In this document: piece by piece, positions 17,844 through 27,688 of the stretch | Layout: each line of letters opens with the position of its first letter | Position numbering within the stretch: position 1 is the stretch's first letter | Assembly (NCBI RefSeq): GCF_022206305.1 | Contig: NZ_JAKOIW010000005.1 | Location: 238,685 to 302,684, forward strand | Length of the DNA: 64,000 nt | Source: Gordonia sp. 'Campus' | GTDB lineage: Bacteria; Actinomycetota; Actinomycetes; Mycobacteriales; Mycobacteriaceae | Direction of reading: 5' to 3' | Translations under genes and position numbers: made by a program | The notes under the pieces: model-generated | The model's input: only the letters and a program-made list of their open reading frames with translations | The model's database searches: none | What the model was told of the DNA's origin: nothing

Positions 17844-18611
17844 TCAGGACATCACCGAACGGAAATGGGTGACGAACCGGCCGTTGCCCTGAGCGTCGTT
17901 GTCGAACATGTGGAACGCGATGCCCGGCGGTTGACCGCGATTGACGACCTCCAGGCCCTCGAACGGGAGGTTGAGGGTCGAGGAGACGCCCGGTGCGACG
18001 CACAGGGGACGGTCGGCGAAGGTGGTCACCGCCGGGGTGTGTGCGTGTCCGCACAGGAAGGCGACGATGTTGGGGTGCTCGACCACGAGCGCGGCCAGGC
18101 GCTCCTCGCCGGTCTGACGGATCGAGTCCATGAACGGCATGTGCAGCTCGACCGGTGGGTGGTGGAAGGCGATGAACACCGGGGTGGACGGGTTCTCGGA
18201 TCGGAGTTCGTTCGACAGCCACGCGATCGTCTCGTCATCGAGGTGGCCGTCGTTGCGTCCGGGAATCGAACTGTCGCAAATCAGGAAGACGACATCGTTC
18301 CCGTCCCGTCCACGTAACCGCCGTGCGTGGTTGATCGGCCCGGAGGTCTCGGTGCCGATGAGGGCTGCGCTGAAGGGTTCGCGGACGTCGTGGTTGCCCG
18401 CGGTGATCAGCATCGGCAGCGGGCTCTCGAGCACATCGTGGGCCTCGCGGTACTCGCTCGGTACGCCTTCGTCGGCGATGTCGCCGGTGACCAGAAGGAC
18501 GTCGATGCCGGCGGCGTGGGCATTGACATAGTCCAGCGTCGACTCGATACGGCTCCTGTTGAAGCGCGTCCCGTTGAAATGCAGGTCGCTGATGTGGGCG
18601 ACAACGAACAC
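17844..18611 (-). CDS. metallophosphoesterase, class III cyclic nucleotide phosphodiesterase-like
   Basis: A 255-residue calcineurin-type phosphoesterase. All dinuclear-metal motifs are present: DLH near residue 9, GDIAD, GNHD, HHPP, and GHAH near the C-terminal third. The order and the GNHD/GHAH pair fit CpdA/Rv0805-type enzymes that hydrolyse cyclic nucleotides among other phosphodiesters. The GTG at 18611 follows GGGAG with good spacing; a GTG at 18641 would add 10 residues. It converges with the SulP fusion 16 bases away and lies divergent from the MarR gene. Confidence 0.8.
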   Translation of the reverse strand: MFVVAHISDLHFNGTRFNRSRIESTLDYVNAHAAGIDVLLVTGDIADEGVPSEYREAHDVLESPLPMLITAGNHDVREPFSAALIGTETSGPINHARRLRGRDGNDVVFLICDSSIPGRNDGHLDDETIAWLSNELRSENPSTPVFIAFHHPPVELHMPFMDSIRQTGEERLAALVVEHPNIVAFLCGHAHTPAVTTFADRPLCVAPGVSSTLNLPFEGLEVVNRGQPPGIAFHMFDNDAQGNGRFVTHFRSVMS

Positions 18612-18792
18612 GAAGAGCTCCCGTTCCGGTCTCTGACTCACACGAGGCTATCTGCCGTGCGGTCCGGGGGACCCATCGCGTCGTCGGTGCGAGGCGCAAC
18701 GCACTCCGTGGACGCGACTGTGGTCCAGCCCGCTCCGATGTCGGAATCGACCTGTTTGCATTCTCTCTACTTCGCGCGCACACTTGCGAACG

Positions 18793-18821
18793 GCAACTAG
18801 TTGCAGGCCGCAACTAATTGC
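18793..18821. promoter_or_regulatory. paired palindromes, likely MarR operator
   Basis: GCAACTAGTTGC at 18793-18804 is a perfect 12-bp palindrome. GCAACTAATTGC at 18810-18821 repeats it with one asymmetric base. The centres are 17 bp apart, close to 1.5 helical turns, in front of the MarR gene. The arrangement fits two repressor dimers. Confidence 0.72.
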
Positions 18822-18857
18822 AAAGGGAAAGTAAAGGCTCGGAGTGCAGGGGGTGGA

Positions 18858-19337
18858 ATGCTCGATCACCAGGCGATCGACGACCTATTCGAGACGCTGC
18901 TGCGATTCGTACGCATCCGCGAGCGCGCGGTCCACACCACGTTCCGGACACGCGAGGGCGAGTTCGAGGCGGCAGCGTTCAAGGCGCTGTTCCCGCTCTC
19001 CCGGCGGTCCATGCGTTCCCGGGAGCTCGCCGAGGCGATGAACGCCGACCCGTCGACGGTGAGTCGTCACGTCGCTCAACTCGTGGACCACGAACTGATC
19101 CGTCGTGAGGCCGATCCCGATGACGGACGTGCCACCCTCCTGGTCATCACCGATGCGGGCCGGGACCGTGTCCTGGCGATGCGCGAGATGCGGCGATCGG
19201 CGATGGCGGACGTCATGGCGGAGTGGACCGACGACGAACTCCAGACTCTCGTAAGGCTTCTCGGTCGATTCGTCGACGCTGCCGATGCGGCCCTCAACCC
19301 GGCCTGCCCAGCCCGCAAGCCGGATGCGGATGCGTGA
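18858..19337 (+). CDS. MarR-family transcriptional regulator
   Basis: A 159-residue winged-helix regulator. SRELAEAMNADPSTVSRHVA is the recognition helix-turn-helix, followed by the wing READPDDGRATL, a MarR hallmark. It probably represses itself and the exporter gene starting 20 bases downstream, releasing DNA when a small molecule binds. Two tandem palindromes precede it. The ATG at 18858 follows a weak GGGGG stretch. Confidence 0.88.
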   Translation: MLDHQAIDDLFETLLRFVRIRERAVHTTFRTREGEFEAAAFKALFPLSRRSMRSRELAEAMNADPSTVSRHVAQLVDHELIRREADPDDGRATLLVITDAGRDRVLAMREMRRSAMADVMAEWTDDELQTLVRLLGRFVDAADAALNPACPARKPDADA

Positions 19338-19356
19338 AACCCGTGAAAGGACAACA

Positions 19357-21075
19357 ATGACAGACTCCTCGGCGGCCCCCGAAACGGTGGTCTCTGGAAC
19401 GGCGGCACACGACGAGGTCGCCGGGGCCGGACTGACCCATCGCCAGATCCTGACCATCCTGGCCGGGCTCATGATGGGCATGTTCCTCGCCGCCCTCGAC
19501 CAGACCATCGTGTCGACCGCGATCCGGACCATCGCCGACGACCTGCAGGGATACGACATGCAGGCGTGGGTGACCACGGCCTATCTCGTCACCGCCACGA
19601 TCGTGACGCCCCTGTACGGCAAGCTCTCCGACCTCTACGGGCGCAAGCCGTTCTTCCTGCTCGCGATCTCGATCTTCATCGTCGGTTCGTTGCTGTGCAC
19701 GATCGCCACGTCGATGTACGAGCTGGCCGCATTCCGCGCCTTCCAGGGACTCGGTGCGGGCGGTCTGATGACCCTCGCGCTGACCACCATCGGCGACATC
19801 GTGCCGCCCCGTGAACGCGCCAAGTACCAGGGGTACTTCCTTGCCGTGTTCGGCACCTCGAGCGTGCTCGGCCCGGTCCTCGGTGGCCTGTTCGCCGGCC
19901 AGGAGACGATCCTCTGGGTGTCGGGCTGGCGCTGGGTGTTCCTGGTGAACGTGCCGATCGGGCTCGTCGCACTGTTCGTCGTCTACAAGGTCCTCAACTA
20001 CGACCAGCAGAAGGGCGTCGGTGGGCGCACCGACTACTGGGGCGCGACAGCGCTGGCCGTCGCGGTGGCGCCGATGCTCATCGTCGCCGAACAGGGCCGC
20101 GAGTGGGGCTGGAGTTCCGGTCTGGCGATTCTCTGCTACGGCATCGGGATCGTCGGTATCGCGGCGTTCATCTGGATCGAGCACAAGATGGGCGACGACG
20201 CACTGATCCCGTTGCGGGTGTTCCGGAACGTGGTCTTCAGCCAGGGCATCGTCATCTCGGTCATCATCGGTGCTGTCATGTTCGGCGGCATCTCGATGCT
20301 GCCGCAGTACTTCCAGGTACTCCGCGGATCGAGCCCGATGATCGCCGGTCTCCAGATGCTGCCCATGGTGCTCGGACTCATGACCGGCTCGATCCTGTCG
20401 GGTCAGTTGATCTCCCGCACCGGTCGCTACAAGATCTTCACGATCATCGGCGCGGTGCTGATCACCACCGGCACCTTCCTGCTGCACCTGGTCGGCACCG
20501 AGACCCCGGTCTATCTCGTCATGTTGATGGCGGCGCTGCTCGGCTTCGGTCTCGGCAACCTGATGCAGCCGATCACCCTCGCGATGCAGAACATCCTGCC
20601 GCCCAAGGACATGGGGCTCTCGACCGGCACCGCCACCTTCTTCCGCCAGATCGGCGGAACGCTCGGTGTCGCGGTCTTCTTCTCACTGCTGTTCTCCTTC
20701 ATGGGGCCGAGCATCAAGGACGAGATGGTGTCGGCGGCCGCTCAGCCCGAATACCGGGCGGCGGTCGTGGAGGCTTCGCAGAGTTCCGACCCGCAGGTCA
20801 GCGCCTTCGGACAATCACTCATCGCGGCCGCCGAGAATCCCGGTGCCGCAACGGGATCGTCGGACAGTGTCATGAGCGACACCTCGATCATCGAGAAGCT
20901 GCCCACCGAGCTGGCGCAGCCCATCAAGGAGGGCTTCGCCGACTCCATGGATCGGGTGTTTCTGGCGGTGTCGATCATCTCGCTGCTGGCCATCATCGGC
21001 ACGGTCACCTGGAAGGAGCTGCCGCTGCGCCAGGGCCGGCCGATCGGTGAACCGGCGCCGACGCCGGCCTCGTGA
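19357..21075 (+). CDS. DHA2-family (EmrB/QacA type) drug exporter
   Basis: A 572-residue major facilitator protein with 14 predicted helices. LAALDQTIVSTAIRTI in helix 1 is motif D1 of the DHA2 family, and GKLSDLYGRKPFF is the loop 2-3 motif A. FRAFQGLGAGGL matches motif B. A proton-driven multidrug efflux role is expected. It follows the MarR gene closely and its stop overlaps the next start, so all three genes form one operon. Confidence 0.9.
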   Translation: MTDSSAAPETVVSGTAAHDEVAGAGLTHRQILTILAGLMMGMFLAALDQTIVSTAIRTIADDLQGYDMQAWVTTAYLVTATIVTPLYGKLSDLYGRKPFFLLAISIFIVGSLLCTIATSMYELAAFRAFQGLGAGGLMTLALTTIGDIVPPRERAKYQGYFLAVFGTSSVLGPVLGGLFAGQETILWVSGWRWVFLVNVPIGLVALFVVYKVLNYDQQKGVGGRTDYWGATALAVAVAPMLIVAEQGREWGWSSGLAILCYGIGIVGIAAFIWIEHKMGDDALIPLRVFRNVVFSQGIVISVIIGAVMFGGISMLPQYFQVLRGSSPMIAGLQMLPMVLGLMTGSILSGQLISRTGRYKIFTIIGAVLITTGTFLLHLVGTETPVYLVMLMAALLGFGLGNLMQPITLAMQNILPPKDMGLSTGTATFFRQIGGTLGVAVFFSLLFSFMGPSIKDEMVSAAAQPEYRAAVVEASQSSDPQVSAFGQSLIAAAENPGAATGSSDSVMSDTSIIEKLPTELAQPIKEGFADSMDRVFLAVSIISLLAIIGTVTWKELPLRQGRPIGEPAPTPAS

Positions 21076-21779
21076 CGAGGCGGCTCGCCGGAATCCTGAT
21101 CGCCGTTGCGGGCCTGTGCTATTCGTCGTGGGTGATGGAGTTCGCGTGGGCTGATTCGCTGGACCCGATGCGCAGCTTCCTCAGCGAGCTCGACGCAGCC
21201 CACCGGCCCCACCGCGAGATCTACGTGGTCGGAGACGTCACCACCGGGATCTGCGCACTGGTCGCTGCTGCTCTCCTGCTCGTCCCGCATCACGTGTTCC
21301 GCGGCCGGATGGCGACCGTCGCCCTTCTTGCGCTCGCGGTTTTCGGCGCGGCGACGGTCGCCGACGCGCTGTTACCCATCGAGTGCATTCCGGGTGTCGA
21401 CGCCGGGTGCGCGCGCGAGCCGAGCGGCATACTGCCGCAGCTCCATCACATTCATGCGCTGACGAGCACGGTCGCAGTGTTCGCCATCTTCACGGTGATG
21501 GTCGCCGCGGGCATGTGCGCGCTGCGTGCCGGCACGGTGAGCCCGGTGTGGCCGATCCTCCGGCGGATCGGGAACGGGGTGCTCATCGTCGTTGCGCTCG
21601 CGACGGTGTGGATGCTGGTCGCCGACAACCTGTCCGGCGACTACAGACTCGGACTGGCCCAGCGCATCCAGGTCGGCGGGATGAGCGTCTGGCTGATGCT
21701 GTGGGGGTGGGCTGTGGCCACCTCGCCGTCTCACACCGACAGGGTTCGGCGGAACAGGGCCTCCAGCTCGCTGAAGTGA
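21072..21779 (+). CDS. DUF998 membrane protein
   Basis: A 235-residue protein with six or seven hydrophobic helices and the DUF998 pattern (short periplasmic loop with two cysteines near IECIPGVDAGCAREP, HHIHAL before a helix). Function unknown. GTG at 21072 overlaps the exporter stop, so it is translated with the marR-exporter operon. Its last 49 bases overlap the end of the convergent hydrolase gene. Confidence 0.75.
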   Translation: MTRRLAGILIAVAGLCYSSWVMEFAWADSLDPMRSFLSELDAAHRPHREIYVVGDVTTGICALVAAALLLVPHHVFRGRMATVALLALAVFGAATVADALLPIECIPGVDAGCAREPSGILPQLHHIHALTSTVAVFAIFTVMVAAGMCALRAGTVSPVWPILRRIGNGVLIVVALATVWMLVADNLSGDYRLGLAQRIQVGGMSVWLMLWGWAVATSPSHTDRVRRNRASSSLK

Positions 21780-22495
21780 TGTTCGCTCGCCTCGTGGTGG
21801 TACGCGGCGAGGTCGGACATCGTGTATCCGTGCGGCGCGCCGGGGTAGACCGTCGCCGAGTGGGCCACACCGCTCGTGGTGAGCGCGTGCTCGAATCGGG
21901 CGACCGCGGTGGCCGGGAGCGACCGGTCCTTGTCGGCGTGGATCGCGAGGACGAAGCCATCGATGTCGGCGAGGTGCAGGTGGGGACTGTCGTGGTCGTC
22001 GGTGACCAGTCCGCCGGTGTGGAACATGCCCACCGCGGCCACGTCGTGGGGCCGCACGGCGGCGATGTTCAACGCGAGACGACCGCCCATGCAGTAACCG
22101 CTGACGCCGACGGGTCCCGGCGCGACACCCGGCAAAGATTGCAGCGCATCGAGATAGGCGACGAGATCGGGACGGACCGCGTCGGGGGTGAGGGTGCGCG
22201 CCCTTGGCATCGCAGAGGCGAAGAAGGAGGCTCGTGCCTCGGGCAGCAGCAGATCGTCGTCGGGTGCCCAGTCCTCCGCGGACCCGAATCGATGGAAGAG
22301 GTGGGGAACGAGGACGACATATCCCCACGAGGCGATGCGGTCGGCCATGGCCCGCGTCCGGGGACGCAGTCCGATGATGTCGGTCAGGAACAGGACCCCC
22401 GGGAGCTCCGTCGTGGGCAGGGAACCGTCGGGCCGTGACACGTAGGCGTCGGTGTCGCCGTGCGCCGAGGCGATGGTGATCGATTCGCCGGTCAT
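21731..22495 (-). CDS. dienelactone hydrolase family protein
   Basis: A 254-residue alpha/beta hydrolase. GYCMGGR carries the cysteine nucleophile typical of dienelactone hydrolases instead of serine. Asp lies in HADKDRS and His in PGAPHGY, completing the triad. The substrate is unknown; classical members open lactone rings in aromatic catabolism. The ATG at 22495 follows GAGG that overlaps the stop region of the upstream exporter gene, suggesting coupled translation. Confidence 0.85.
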   Translation of the reverse strand: MTGESITIASAHGDTDAYVSRPDGSLPTTELPGVLFLTDIIGLRPRTRAMADRIASWGYVVLVPHLFHRFGSAEDWAPDDDLLLPEARASFFASAMPRARTLTPDAVRPDLVAYLDALQSLPGVAPGPVGVSGYCMGGRLALNIAAVRPHDVAAVGMFHTGGLVTDDHDSPHLHLADIDGFVLAIHADKDRSLPATAVARFEHALTTSGVAHSATVYPGAPHGYTMSDLAAYHHEASEHHFSELEALFRRTLSV

Positions 22496-22503
22496 GGCGG
22501 GCC

Positions 22504-24024
22504 TCACATCCCCGGCGCCGGCGCCGGGGCGGCGTCCCGATCGCCGGATCGGTGGCGCGGCAGGAAGAGCGCAGGCAGGAAGATGACCGCGGTCAGACCG
22601 AAGGCGACCCAGAACGCATACCCGAAGGAGTCGGCGAGCAGGGGTCCGACGACGGGCATCGCCTCGGGCGGAATGGAACCGAGCTGGTCGGTGCCGCCCC
22701 CGGCCGCCGGGATGTCCTTCGTGGTCAGCTCATGGGTGAGGTGCTGGGTCAACGCGGTGACCAGCAGCGCGCTTCCCAGCGACGCACCCACCTGTTGGAT
22801 CGCCGACAGGGTCGGCGCCGCGCGGGTGACCGCGTCTTTGCTCAGCTGACTGTAGGCCGCCGAGATCGTCGGCATCATCACCGATCCGAGCCCCATGCCC
22901 CGGACGAACAGCGCGATGCTCAGCCACACGTAGGAGCTGTCGGTGTCGACCTGCGTGAAGGGGTAGGTCCCGATCATCGCGAGCACCACGCCGACGGGTA
23001 CGACGTAGCCTGCACCGATGCGATCGGTGATCCGACCGCCGATCACCATGGCGACGACCGCGCCGAGCCCCTGCGGGGCGAGCAGCAGGCCGGCGTCGAG
23101 GGCACCTTCACCGCGAACGGTCTGGTAGTACAGCGGGAGTAGCAGCATGCCGCCGAACAGGCCGATGGCCACGAGAAACACCGAGATGGTGCCCGCCGCG
23201 AACACACGATTCTTCAGCAGGCGGACGTCGACGATCGAATCCCGGCCCTTGCGGAGACTGTGCAGCGTGTACAGCGCCAGTCCCGCCGCGCCGCCGATCA
23301 GCCACCCGAGAACGCCCCACTCGGAGAAGCCGCCATGTGAACTCGCCCGGGACAGTCCGTAGAGCAGGCACACCAGGCTGCCCGACAGCACGGCGAGTCC
23401 GAGCAGGTCGAGATGGTCCCGGTCGGGTGCGGTGTCGCCGCGCGGTAGCTTCCACGCCGCGAGGCACACCGCGACGATGCCGACAGGCACGTTGACGAGG
23501 AAGATCCAGTGCCAGCTGCTGTATTCGACGAGCAGTCCGCCGATCACTGGTCCGAGTACCGGCCCCAGAAGCATGGGCACGCCGAGGATGACCATCGCCC
23601 GGCCGAGTCGGTCGGGGCCCGCCGCGCGGGTGATGATGGCCTGCCCGGCGGGCAGCAACATGCCGCCGCCGAGGCCCTGCAGAATGCGGAACGCGATGAG
23701 GCTCTCGATCGACCATGCGGTCGCGCACAGCGCCGACCCGACGACGAACAGCGTGACCGCCGTGATCCACGTGGACTTGGAACCGAACCGGTCCATGGCC
23801 CACCCGGTGAGTGGGATGACCAGCGCCACCGCCAGGAGATATCCGGTGACCACCCACTGCGTCGTCGACAGCGAGGAGTCGAGCTCCCTGCTCAGGGAGT
23901 CGAGGGCGACGTTGACGATGGTGGTGTCCAGGACCACCATGATCATTCCCGAGACGATCACCAGACCGGTGATGATCACGCTGCGATCGAGTTTGTCCGA
24001 TCGCTGCTCCACGGAACCTGCCAT
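22504..24024 (-). CDS. DHA2-family multidrug exporter
   Basis: A 506-residue, 14-helix major facilitator. MVVLDTTIVNVALDSL is motif D1, GWAMDRFGSKSTW is motif A, and FRILQGLGGGMLLPAG is motif B. It is a different branch from the exporter at 19357. The ATG at 24024 follows GGAG; a long in-frame extension to 24336 is Arg/Pro-rich and unlikely to be coding. It precedes the dienelactone hydrolase gene with which it is probably co-transcribed. Confidence 0.9.
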   Translation of the reverse strand: MAGSVEQRSDKLDRSVIITGLVIVSGMIMVVLDTTIVNVALDSLSRELDSSLSTTQWVVTGYLLAVALVIPLTGWAMDRFGSKSTWITAVTLFVVGSALCATAWSIESLIAFRILQGLGGGMLLPAGQAIITRAAGPDRLGRAMVILGVPMLLGPVLGPVIGGLLVEYSSWHWIFLVNVPVGIVAVCLAAWKLPRGDTAPDRDHLDLLGLAVLSGSLVCLLYGLSRASSHGGFSEWGVLGWLIGGAAGLALYTLHSLRKGRDSIVDVRLLKNRVFAAGTISVFLVAIGLFGGMLLLPLYYQTVRGEGALDAGLLLAPQGLGAVVAMVIGGRITDRIGAGYVVPVGVVLAMIGTYPFTQVDTDSSYVWLSIALFVRGMGLGSVMMPTISAAYSQLSKDAVTRAAPTLSAIQQVGASLGSALLVTALTQHLTHELTTKDIPAAGGGTDQLGSIPPEAMPVVGPLLADSFGYAFWVAFGLTAVIFLPALFLPRHRSGDRDAAPAPAPGM

Positions 24025-24130
24025 GTTCACTCCGTCCGGAGAAGCGGCGACGTGCGCCGGATGCGCAGTCAACCCATTGTGCGATGAGGTGGGCGATCCC
24101 GGGGGTCTTCGGACCTGACCGCGCGATATG

Positions 24131-26569
24131 TCAGAGGTCGCCGGGCAGTTTGTCCCGACGGATCCCCCGCCAGCTCGGATGACGCAGGTGGCCGGCCGTC
24201 GTCCAGTCCATGAAGCGGACCTCGCCCACGATCTTGGGCAACACCCACACCGCGCTGGACGCGACGGGTCGGTCGAGCTTGTCCAGGAACGGCGACCGGG
24301 AGATCTCGAGAGGACCGAGTTCTTCTGCGAGCGCACGTAACTGGGCGTCGGTGAATCCTGTTCCGACGCGCCCGACGTAGCGCAGCCCGGTCTCTTCCGG
24401 CAGCCCGATCAGCAACGAACCGATGGTGTGGGCTCGGTTGCCGCGGCCGGGCCGGTAACCGCCCACGACGACCTCGATGTCACTCCAGTTCTTGTGTTTC
24501 AGCCAGGTGGTGGACCGGCGTCCCTGCTGGTACACCGAGTCGCGGCGCTTGGCGACCACTCCTTCGAGGTTGTGCTCACGGCTGTACTCCACGGCCGCGC
24601 GGCCGGGTGCCGGGAGAAGCGGTGGGACCTCGACGAAGGGGGAGTTGCGGAAGGCGGGCGCGAGTTCTTCGAGGAGTTCACGACGCGTCGACCACGGCTT
24701 GCGCAGCAGCGACGACCCGTTGAGGAAGAGGATGTCGAAGAGGTGGAGCCGCAGTGAATACGGCTCGTCGGTGTGTCGACGCGAGGTCAGGAGCGTGAAG
24801 TTGGTGCGACCCGACGAGTCGACCGCGACCACCTCGCCGTCGAGCACGACGTCCATCAGACCGAGATCATCGGCGAGACCGGCCAGTTCGGGGAAGTCGC
24901 GGGTCATGTCGATCCCCGACCGGGACGTCAGCCGGAATTCCCCGCCCACCGAGCGGATCAGCAGCCGGTAGCCGTCCCATTTGCCCTCGAATGCCCAGTC
25001 GCGACCGTTCAGATTGTCGATGGCCTCGTCGGTCGCGAGCATGGGCCGCGGATCGGTGAGGCTGTCGGGCAGGATCGGGCGGGGTTCGTCGCTCATCAGG
25101 TGGGCGAGCCAGTTCTTCTCACCCGTGCGGATGAGGGCGTAGCGGCCCTGGACGCGTTCGCCGTGGAGACGGACGACCACCTCCTTCTCACGCCACTTCT
25201 CGAGCTCGAATGTGCCCTTGTCCCAGATGGATACGTGGCCTCCGCCGTATTCGCCGGCGGGGATGTCGCCTTCGAAATCGGCGTAGTCCATCGGATGGTC
25301 CTCGGTCTGGACGGCCAGCCGGTTCTGGTCGGGGTCGGTCGGCAGGTTCTTGGGAACGGCCCACGACACCAGGACCCCGTCGTGTTCGAGGCGGAAGTCG
25401 TAGTGCAACCGGCGCGCGTGATGCTCCTGGATCACGAAGATGGGTGCGCGCTCGCCGGTCTCGGAATCCGCGTCCGAAGAATCGGACTCGCCGGCTTCGA
25501 CGCGCTTGCGGTGGGCCTCGTCGCCGAACGGTTCAGGGGTCTTGGACTGGTCGCGTTTGCGGCGGTACTCGCGCAGGTTGATGACCTCTCCGGCCTGCGG
25601 TGCCGACGCCGGCGACGGTCGGTCGCCGTCGGTGCGGTTGTCCGGACTGTCGGTCTCGAGAGTGTCGGTGCCGGCGGTGTCGGGGGCGGCAGTGACGTCG
25701 TAGGGGTCGTCGAGGCCGTCGAGGAGGTCGCCGACGTCGGCGACACGGTCGAGGACCTCGGTGTACAGCAGCTGCGAGAGACCCGGGTCCTCCATCTCCT
25801 CCCAGGTGCGCGGAGCGGCCACCCAGGGTTCTTCCCGGCCGCGCATCGAATACGGCGCGAGTGTGGTCTTCGCGGCGTTGTTCTGGCTCCAGTCGATGAA
25901 CACCTTGTCGTCGCGCAGCGATTTCGACATCTTGGCGGTGATGAAATCGCTGTGCTGGCGGGCGAACTCGTTGGCCACCTCCTGGGCCACCTTGCGTGCA
26001 GCGTCGGAGGTGACGGGCTTGGGCAGGCGGGCATAGATGTGAATGCCTTTCCCGCCGCTGGTCACCGGATAGGTGTCCGCACCACCCAGCCAGTTCCGGA
26101 TCTCGCAGGCCACCTCGGCGGTGCGGTGCAGCGGCACCTGCGGCCCGGGGTCGAGGTCGAAGACGATGCGGTTGGCCATGGGTGCGCCGTCCGGTCCCAT
26201 CGGGAGGCGCCACTGCGGGGTGTGGACCTCGAGCACCGCCATCTGGGCGAGCCACACGAGGGTGGCCCGGTCGTCGGCCATCGCGTAGGTGATGACCCGT
26301 TCGCTGTGCTGGATGCCGTGCCGGCGGATCCACTCGGGTGCGCTGTCGGGGAGGTTCTTCTCGAAGAACGGTGTCGACTCGACGCCGTTCGGCCACCGCT
26401 TGCGGGTGATGAGCCGGTTGCGCAGGTGGGGGAGCATCACCTCGGCGATGCGTGAGTAATAGTCGATGACCTCGAACTTCCGGGTCTTCGCCGCCGGATA
26501 GAGCACCTTGGAGAGATTGGTGATCGAGATCCGGCGGCCGTCGACCTCCAGGGACTCGCCGCCTGCCAT
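24131..26569 (-). CDS. ligD: multifunctional DNA ligase LigD
   Basis: An 812-residue enzyme of non-homologous end joining. Order: polymerase/primase domain (about 1-290, with FDLDPGP as the acidic metal motif), an acidic linker (about 300-370), 3'-phosphoesterase domain (about 370-500, HHARRLHYDFRLEHDG), and ATP-dependent ligase domain (about 510-812). The ligase domain has the nucleotidyl-lysine motif EGKWDGYR near residue 526 and LDGEVVAVD. The POL-PE-LIG order matches M. tuberculosis LigD (759 residues); the extra length is mainly the linker. The ATG follows GGAGGA. It is divergent from ku, 81 bases away. Confidence 0.94.
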   Translation of the reverse strand: MAGGESLEVDGRRISITNLSKVLYPAAKTRKFEVIDYYSRIAEVMLPHLRNRLITRKRWPNGVESTPFFEKNLPDSAPEWIRRHGIQHSERVITYAMADDRATLVWLAQMAVLEVHTPQWRLPMGPDGAPMANRIVFDLDPGPQVPLHRTAEVACEIRNWLGGADTYPVTSGGKGIHIYARLPKPVTSDAARKVAQEVANEFARQHSDFITAKMSKSLRDDKVFIDWSQNNAAKTTLAPYSMRGREEPWVAAPRTWEEMEDPGLSQLLYTEVLDRVADVGDLLDGLDDPYDVTAAPDTAGTDTLETDSPDNRTDGDRPSPASAPQAGEVINLREYRRKRDQSKTPEPFGDEAHRKRVEAGESDSSDADSETGERAPIFVIQEHHARRLHYDFRLEHDGVLVSWAVPKNLPTDPDQNRLAVQTEDHPMDYADFEGDIPAGEYGGGHVSIWDKGTFELEKWREKEVVVRLHGERVQGRYALIRTGEKNWLAHLMSDEPRPILPDSLTDPRPMLATDEAIDNLNGRDWAFEGKWDGYRLLIRSVGGEFRLTSRSGIDMTRDFPELAGLADDLGLMDVVLDGEVVAVDSSGRTNFTLLTSRRHTDEPYSLRLHLFDILFLNGSSLLRKPWSTRRELLEELAPAFRNSPFVEVPPLLPAPGRAAVEYSREHNLEGVVAKRRDSVYQQGRRSTTWLKHKNWSDIEVVVGGYRPGRGNRAHTIGSLLIGLPEETGLRYVGRVGTGFTDAQLRALAEELGPLEISRSPFLDKLDRPVASSAVWVLPKIVGEVRFMDWTTAGHLRHPSWRGIRRDKLPGDL

Positions 26570-26650
26570 TCCTCCATTGTCCACACCGCGGGGGTGTTGG
26601 GTTGCCCCGCTTCCCGCCATCGGACCCGAAGTACTGGCAGAATGGCCCCC

Positions 26651-27631
26651 ATGCGCTCGATCTGGAAGGGCGATCTCAGCTTTGGTCTGGTCAACGTGCC
26701 GGTCAAGGTCTATTCCGCGACCGAGAGTCACGACCGGAAGTCGTATCAGGTCGACTCGACGGACGGGACCCGCATCCGTTACCGACGTGTCCGGGAGGGC
26801 ACCGACACCGAGGTCGACTACGGGGACATCGCCAATGCGTATGAGGCCGAGTCCGGTGAGACCGTCATCCTCACTAAAGAAGACCTCGCGTCGCTGCCCG
26901 TGCAGAAGAGCCCCGAGATCTCGATCCTCGAATTCGTTCCCGCCGAGCAGGTCGATCCGATCTACTTCGACAAGCCGTACTACCTCGAGCCGTCGTCGAA
27001 GTCGCCGAAGGCCTATGTGCTGCTGGCGCGCGCGCTCGAGGAGACCGATCGCCTCGCGATCGCGACGTTCACCCTCCGCAACCGGACACGCGTCGCGGCG
27101 TTGCGGGTCGTCGACGGGGTGATGACCCTGCAGACACTGCTGTGGCCCGACGAGGTCCGCAAACCGGATTTCGAGTTCCTCGGCGACGAGCCGGAGATCC
27201 GCGACCAGGAACTGCAGATGGCGTCATCACTGATCGAGTCGATGGCGTCGGACTACGACCCGTCGGAGTTCGAGGACACCTACCAGAACGAGCTGTCGAA
27301 GCTCATCGAGGCGAAATCCGAAGGTGGCGAGGCTTTCCCGGAGTCCGACGAGGAGGACAAGGGCAGCGAGGACTCCGAGGTCGCGGATCTGCTCGCCGCG
27401 CTGCGTGCCTCGGTGAAGGACCGCGGGGGTTCGGACTCGGACTCCGAGGACGCACCCGCCAAGAAGGCTCCGGCGAAGAAGGCGGCGTCGAAGACGGCCG
27501 CGAAGAAGGCTCCGGCCAAGAAGGCGGCCGCGAAGAAGTCCACATCGAGCAGTTCGGGTTCGAGCGGTTCGGGAACCAAGAGCACCGCCAAGAAGGCTCC
27601 CGCGAAGAAGTCCTCGCGTAAGGCCAGCTGA
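26651..27631 (+). CDS. ku: non-homologous end joining protein Ku
   Basis: A 326-residue bacterial Ku that forms a homodimeric ring on DNA ends and recruits LigD. MRSIWKGDLSFGLVNVPVKVYSAT is shared with the mycobacterial protein N-terminus. The core ends near residue 240. It is followed by an acidic stretch and a C-terminal tail of about 65 residues made of AKKAPAKKA-like repeats and serines, a basic, histone H1-like extension seen in some actinobacterial Ku proteins and likely to bind DNA. ATG at 26642 would add three residues. Divergent from ligD. Confidence 0.94.
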   Translation: MRSIWKGDLSFGLVNVPVKVYSATESHDRKSYQVDSTDGTRIRYRRVREGTDTEVDYGDIANAYEAESGETVILTKEDLASLPVQKSPEISILEFVPAEQVDPIYFDKPYYLEPSSKSPKAYVLLARALEETDRLAIATFTLRNRTRVAALRVVDGVMTLQTLLWPDEVRKPDFEFLGDEPEIRDQELQMASSLIESMASDYDPSEFEDTYQNELSKLIEAKSEGGEAFPESDEEDKGSEDSEVADLLAALRASVKDRGGSDSDSEDAPAKKAPAKKAASKTAAKKAPAKKAAAKKSTSSSSGSSGSGTKSTAKKAPAKKSSRKAS

Positions 27632-27688
27632 ATCCCGGCCGGCGGAAATCGCTGGCGTCCGGCACCGCGGTTCAGGCACGCTCGAAGG

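Noticed and set aside
24025..24336. N-terminal extension of the second DHA2 exporter
   Set aside because: The added 104 codons are Pro/Arg/Ser-rich without hydrophobic pattern; the ATG at 24024 has GGAG and starts just before helix 1.
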